Assembly: GCF_028858725.1 (NCBI RefSeq)
Contig: NC_084767.1
Location: 21,157,895-21,221,894 of the forward strand
DNA length: 64,000 bases
Direction: 5' to 3'
Source of the DNA: Colius striatus
Taxonomy: Eukaryota; Chordata; Aves; Coliiformes; Coliidae
The notes under the pieces were generated by a model. It saw only the letters and a list, made by a program, of their open reading frames with translations. It was not told the origin of the DNA and ran no database searches. This document shows positions 58,301 through 64,000 of the stretch, piece by piece. Position 1 is the stretch's first letter. Each line of letters begins with the position of its first letter. The position numbers and the translations under genes are program-made.

Positions 58301-61300
58301 GCATTTTGAGCTGAAATAACCTGGTGAGCCTGACGACAGGGATGTAGGAGAAGGCTGTTTCAGCCTGCAGAAATTCTGCTGACAAAAATGGCAATTTTGA
58401 GTTTAATTTGCTTTCTTCAGTGGCATTTTCATCTTTTTCTCAGTGAAGCTTCTGGCTGTTGCTTTTGATTCATGACAGCGGTTTGTGACGCAAGGGCTGG
58501 GCTTGTGTGTACTCCTCTGGAGCTGCAGCTGTGCTCCTTGCTTGAGTGCTTGTACCTGAACAGATTTTATTTATGGAGATAGCATACAAATGTGTAGATA
58601 CTGTTTAGAACTTCTTGTATTTTCTTCCTCCAAAATAGAGAGTGTTGGCCTGTTTGCCAGTGTTGAATGTAGATGACAAAGTTTTGGTAGCAGGAAGAGA
58701 GGCTGGGGCTGCACCCACACTGAGCTGTGATGCCTCTGGGAAAACATATGATTAAGAAGGGGTTAAAATGCTGGTCAGGCAGAGGAGTAGGAAAAAACCA
58801 GTGAGAAACAGCCCTAAGAACACCAGGGTCAGAGAGGAAGAGATAATTCCAGTCACCAGAGCAGCCTATGGAGAGGGCCACTGTGGAGTGGTGCATGGAG
58901 GAAGGAGTGGCAGACAGGAGCCGTGCGGGACTGACTATAGCCCTGTTTCCCATCCTCCTGCGCTGCTCAGGACAGGAGGCAGTCAGGTTGAGAAAGGAGG
59001 AGTGAAGTTGAGCCTGGGAAGAAGGATGGTGTTATAGTGTCTGTTTTTATTTCTGATCAGCTGATTCTATCTCAAGTGGCAATACATTGAATTCATTTTC
59101 CCCAGGTTGAGTCTGTTTTGCCCATGATGGCAATTGCTTGAGTGATCTCCCTGTTGTTTACTTCAGCCCACCAACTTTCCACTTTATTTCTTCCCCATCC
59201 TGTTGAGGAGGAGGAGGAGGAGTAAGTGAGCTGGGTGAGCTCAGGCAGCTGACCAAGGTCAGCCCACCACCTTACCTTAGCTTGGTACAGCTGAGATTAA
59301 GTTCAGGACAAGGCAAAACTGGCTCTGCTGCTATTTCTCTACCTTCTTTATTCTCTATTTCAACTAAATGTCTTGTGAGCATTGTACAGATGCAGAGACA
59401 CCCTTGCATGAGAACTGAATTTGTTTGTTTTTCATTAACACTCGCAGATGTTCAAGCAAGTAATTCCTCCTTGTTTCTGTGTACCTGTGGCAATGTCATC
59501 ACCCTCTGTGGCAATGCAGTGTATGATCTGACTCCTTATCATGAGCTTACAGTATTTTCTTTGTGAGATTGAATGAAGGGATCTAACATATCAATAGCAT
59601 CCAGACAAACCTAAGGGAAGGATGCAGAAGGTGAGTGTAGCAAAGGTGCTTTAGAGGTAAACGAAGACGGAGGATGATCTTTGTGGAAGCCACAGAAGTG
59701 AGCTGGTAGATGTATGTGTCCTAATATCAGAATTAGGAACCTCTCCCCTCCTCCCTCTAGGAAGGAATAAGAACAGAACAGGGCACAGCCATATAGTCTA
59801 AGCTCTGGAAAGTAAAGAATAGGTATCAGGTCTGTCCAGAAGTTTTTTCTGCGTGCCTTTGCTGCGTTGTTTCAGCTGTGACTGCACTGCTAACAGCTCT
59901 GTAGCAAGAGAGGACATGCCTGTGGCTGAGCAGAACGTCTCTTTGAGAGTTCTCTTTTTCAGATGTTAGATGTGCTCATTAGAGGGCAGCAGAATAACTC
60001 TTCCTTTTTCTAGGACAGTTCTGTATTTTTGAATGATATTTTTCTGCTCTGCAAGAGACAGAACAAAATTTTCCTGTTCCTCCTAGTGCAGTAAGTATGA
60101 AACAGCGATGCTCCTATGAAAACATTACCCAGTATAAGGAGACATAGAACACATGTAGTAAAAACTTGCTTCTTGGAAGCTTGTCAGCGTTGCAGGCTCA
60201 AACGAGATGGAGCTTCTCTAAACCACAAACGGCTAGCACCGTATGTGGAAAAGCAGCCAAAGGAATGTTTCACAGCTAACTTGTTTTTTGCTCAGCCTAA
60301 TTCTTACTTGACCTATATGTCCACACACATTGATTGATTTGTTTGCTGTCCCCCAGCTGCTGCTGCCACCTTTTCCTGCCTGAAGAAAATGTTGAAGAAT
60401 CAGCCTCACTTATTTGGAGAGTAATCTTTAAATGAGATCTGCTGGTACACCCCCTCATCCTCTGTAATATAAATACTCTAAATAACTATGGCACAGTCTT
60501 TAAAGGCTAAGTGAGGCTGGGATTTGGAGCCCAGCATCACAATACTTACATGCATTATTTATTATGTAACATTCATAGAAGGAGGCTGTAAGGCTGTTTG
60601 ACTTTGTAGCTAGCGTGTTTCTGGCTTCAGAAAGAGCTGTGTAGAAATCCTGGCTAGGAGCAAATGTCTTCAGTGTGCATCTTATTAGCAATATTTTGCA
60701 CACTGCTGACCTCTCTGGAGGACGTGAGCTGGTTGAAGGCAGCTGGAAAAGAAGGAGAAATGGATTTTTCAGTTTTAGCAGCATCAGCTGTTGCTTTCCA
60801 ACAGATGGCTCTGATTTAGCAAGGTCCTCAGTTGAAGCAAAACTTCATTAGATAGAAGAAAATTAGTATTTAAATAAGTGTACAAATAGGTTTTTTGTCT
60901 TGAGAACCTTTGCTGGATCTTCCTCTTCCTGAAGCTGCTTGACCTAGGCTGGTGGAGCATGTGTGAGGATTGGAAGGACAGACAACACCTTCCGCCCCTT
61001 CCCAGAAAGTGGGGACATTTTCATATGGCATCCTGCAGATTTCTGTATCTCCCTCTTCCCTACCTGAAGGGTCATGAGCCTACCCAAAGAGTCACACAGC
61101 TGCAGATTCCTCAGGACTGGGTGGGTGCCACTCAGGTGGGGTCTGTAGCACTGCAGGGTATACTTGGCTGCTGCCTTCTGCCCTGTGTTATGTTTTAGCC
61201 TGCAAACTGCTGAAGTGGAACATCCTTCTTGATACTGGCAAACTGGTGCAGTGGCTTGTGTCAGTCCCACCTCCTGGAGAAGCTTGTGCTTTGTGCTCTC

Positions 61301-64000
61301 AGTTTGGGATCCACTGGGAAGCTGACATTTCTTCATGTCTTGGTTACAACACCTCAGCAAAGGCGGGACTAATGGGAAGGCCCTCATCAGGGAAGGAGAG
61401 CTGAACAAAGCCAAAAGAACTGTGAAGAATGTCTCATAGTGCTTGGCAGCTTGTGGTCCATTAGGTAAAAATTAATATCCTGACAGGAGGGTAAAAAGAT
61501 TAAACTCAATCTTCCACCAAGTGAGACACCAGTCTGTAGGCTCATGACGTGTGGATCTGAACCCGCTTGGCTGTTTGGTCCATATTAGGAAATGAGCAGG
61601 CACGGTGCTCGTGCCAGCAGCCCTCCTCACCACAGAGAAATACGCTTCTTGCCAGCATCTTCCGTGCAATATGGAAAGGTCCTCTGCTGGCCCTTCCCTT
61701 GCAATGAAAGTCTCTCTCTTCTGGGAACTAATGCGATGTGTCATGGGGGACGTGAGTGTTCTCAGTAGGTGGATTTTGGGCATGGTGAGCCCAAGTATTG
61801 CGAGACTGTCACTTGGGTGTGTAGTTTTTAGGTTTGAGGAACACTTCTTTTACAGGAATGACACCAGACTGCATTCCCCTGTAAGTGCAGGGATACTGAA
61901 GTGCAGAGAAGTGAGAGGACAGGTAGCCCTCAAGGCTCTCTGGTTCCTTGCCGAGAAGATCGAGTTGAATGCCAGAAGTCTGGCAGCTCTGAAAACTGAC
62001 AGCAGGGGGTGTCAGAGAAGCCCCTCCTTTGGTTTGGTCTTTCCCCAGCCCCTATTATTCCTTACAATGCCATGCAGGTTCTTGCAAAAGCTGTCTTGTG
62101 TGGGGTGTGGGTCTCATTGCTGCGCGGGGCAGAGGGGGCTTTGGGGAGAGCACCCGGTGGTGTGAACGCAGGGCAGTACAAATGCTGTGCAGCGGTACGT
62201 GCTGTTCCCCGAGGTTTGTTATTGTCTGTCTGCTGCTGGCAGGGGCATAGGGAGTACAAAGTGGCAGAGCCCTGCCTTTTAACAAAAAAAACCCATTTGC
62301 TTTAACATAGATTCTAGCAGGAGAGTGTCACTGCAGGATGGGTGACTGATTTCAAATAAAGAAAAGGAGAAAAGGTGATGAAATGGAGAAAAAAAAGAGT
62401 TTCTGCCTCTTCTAGAGGGTCGAGATCTTGATTTTTTTTTTTAAAGATTTCATGTTTGTTGAACTGAGCCAAATGGGCATGCTAGAGTGGCTTGATTTAA
62501 GACCTGCTTGAAAAAAGGAAATTGTCTTGTGTCAGAATCATTGTGGGAAAGACAAAGGGTCCCCAGCAGAGTAGCCCAGCCCAGCTTTGGCAGGAGATGT
62601 AGAATGCTGTAAGAGGTCTGTAGTGAGTAATGATCATAGTGGCCTGTCAAGAGAACTGGTAAAGCTGCAGGATGGTGCCCTCATGTCCCCTGAAGCCAGG
62701 CAGACCAGGAGTAGGGAGAAGGATGTAAGGCTGTCTGGTGAAGGGGGGGAGGGAGAGATGCTGTGGGAATGTTGCATAAGATGGCAGAGCCAGTGATTGT
62801 ATTAGTGCCTCAGGGCTTCTGGGAGCTCTAAATTGTTAACCGAAGCAGAAGAGTAGTTGAGACAGCACAAAAGCAACAGCCAAAAGAAGCGTCAGAGGCT
62901 GGAGGAGGCGATGAAGCAGAGTTTGGACTAGATCCAGTTATGGGGCAGTCTGTGCACCCATGAGGAGGGAGGAGGCCCAAGGTGCTTGGACACCTTTCAG
63001 AATGAGTATTTTCATGGGTTGGGCTTGTTCGACTGTGTAATTGCCATAAAAAAAAAAAAAAGGTAGTTCACCATGTCCCATTTGAATGCTAGAGTTAATA
63101 AGACCTCTTCAAGGTTAAAGGGCCGTTACGATTATGCAATCTTCATGCATACCCTGAGTCACCTCTGTCTGTGCTTTAGGGGCTTCTGTGGAACATCTCC
63201 AGTCTCAATCTTGTGGTGGAAGTGTTTTCTTTATCAATGGTAGTCAGTTTTATTGTGATGTGGAGGAAAAAGGCAGCTCATTTCTGGTGTGACTGTAACT
63301 TGCCAGCCCTTTGAGCTGGGAGGGCTGTGTGTCTGCTGGGCAGGAGTGGGTACCTGGGGCAGCAGGTGCTGACCTGCAGTACGTGCTTGACACCAGGATC
63401 AAGTTGTCTGTCCACCCCAGTCACAGAGCAGAGTAGTGTGGATTTCCTGCCTTGTACCTCACCAGACGATTATTTGTGTAGCTCTACTCTTCAAATGATT
63501 TCCAGTTTTGAAATTCACTATATATTACTGCAAAAAAAGGGGAGGGGAAGAATGGGCAATGAGGCTCCAGCCATGTTACGTGTTGCCAATCCTGTGTGTT
63601 AGTTGTTGCCCAGCTGCATGTAGGCAAAGCTGAGCGGTATGTTGGGGAATGAAGGTCAAATACATACTGTCACAAACAACTTGAAAAGCTTTCCCAGGTA
63701 TTCTTGCCCTCCTTCCTACTTATTTACAGGGTTTATATTTATGCATTTTATTTACTTCCTACTTATGTTAGTGTTACAGTCCTCTGCATGTGCAGCAGCT
63801 TATAAACCCACTTAAAATGCAAGTGGTGTTGGAACTGACTGATGAAAATATGACCTGGGTAATAAGAGCTAATAATTCTTAGATTATGTAAATAATGAAA
63901 GTTGCTGGCATTACACAGGCTGAGTTGTTCTTTTCCATGTCTAAATCTAGAATCATCTTGTATGTGTTGACTAAGCAGACTGTCGGGTAAAAGAAATTAT

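Larger units (their letters stand above)
44543..64000 (+). other. SLX9 intron 2 (to the window end), no further exon assigned
   Basis: More than 19 kb follow the exon 2 donor without a convincing next SLX9 exon. Contents that can be named are two CR1 copies (50.5 and 54.6 kb), a short GAG-repeat near 59.2 kb and several A or T runs. A 243-codon antisense open frame at 46697-47428 stands out by length only. Other frames are short and unrecognised. Confidence 0.6.

Overview
This 64 kb window is vertebrate nuclear DNA, almost certainly from a bird. The evidence is multi-exon genes with GT/AG introns, about eleven CR1 LINE copies (the LINE family that dominates avian genomes) with their characteristic ATTCTATGATTCT-type 3' ends, and a GC-rich CpG island promoter. 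There are no bacterial genes, CRISPR arrays, tRNAs or rRNAs. I did not find an undescribed multi-gene system. The interest lies in gene order, splice-site details and the way repeats meet exons.

Layout. (1) 0.7-5.4 kb, + strand: the 3' part of the C21orf58 homologue, five coding exons; the 5' end lies outside the window or was not found. (2) 5.4-11.4 kb: intergenic, with one reverse CR1 and a head-to-tail cluster of three forward CR1s. (3) 11.4-22.2 kb, + strand: a complete KMO gene (kynurenine 3-monooxygenase), 15 coding exons that join in phase into a 475-residue protein. (4) 23.5-31.4 kb, - strand: all 15 coding exons of ITGB2 (integrin beta-2, CD18), which join in phase into a 774-residue protein. 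KMO and ITGB2 are convergent, with about 1.3 kb between their candidate poly(A) signals. (5) 31.4-42.2 kb: intergenic, or the 5' untranslated part of ITGB2, holding a probable solo LTR and a reverse CR1. (6) 42.2-43.1 kb: CpG island carrying the promoter and first exon of SLX9 (FAM207A), + strand; exon 2 is at 44.4 kb. (7) 44.5-64 kb: apparently intron 2 of SLX9, with two CR1s and little else that can be named; the remaining SLX9 exons should lie beyond the window.

The genes have unrelated jobs: an uncharacterised proline-rich protein, a tryptophan-degradation enzyme of the mitochondrial outer membrane, a leukocyte adhesion receptor subunit, and a small-subunit ribosome biogenesis factor. ITGB2 and SLX9 are head-to-head neighbours in human 21q22.3 and C21orf58 also lies on 21q, so most of the window keeps that order. 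KMO is on human 1q43, so its place here between C21orf58 and ITGB2 marks a rearrangement between the lineages.
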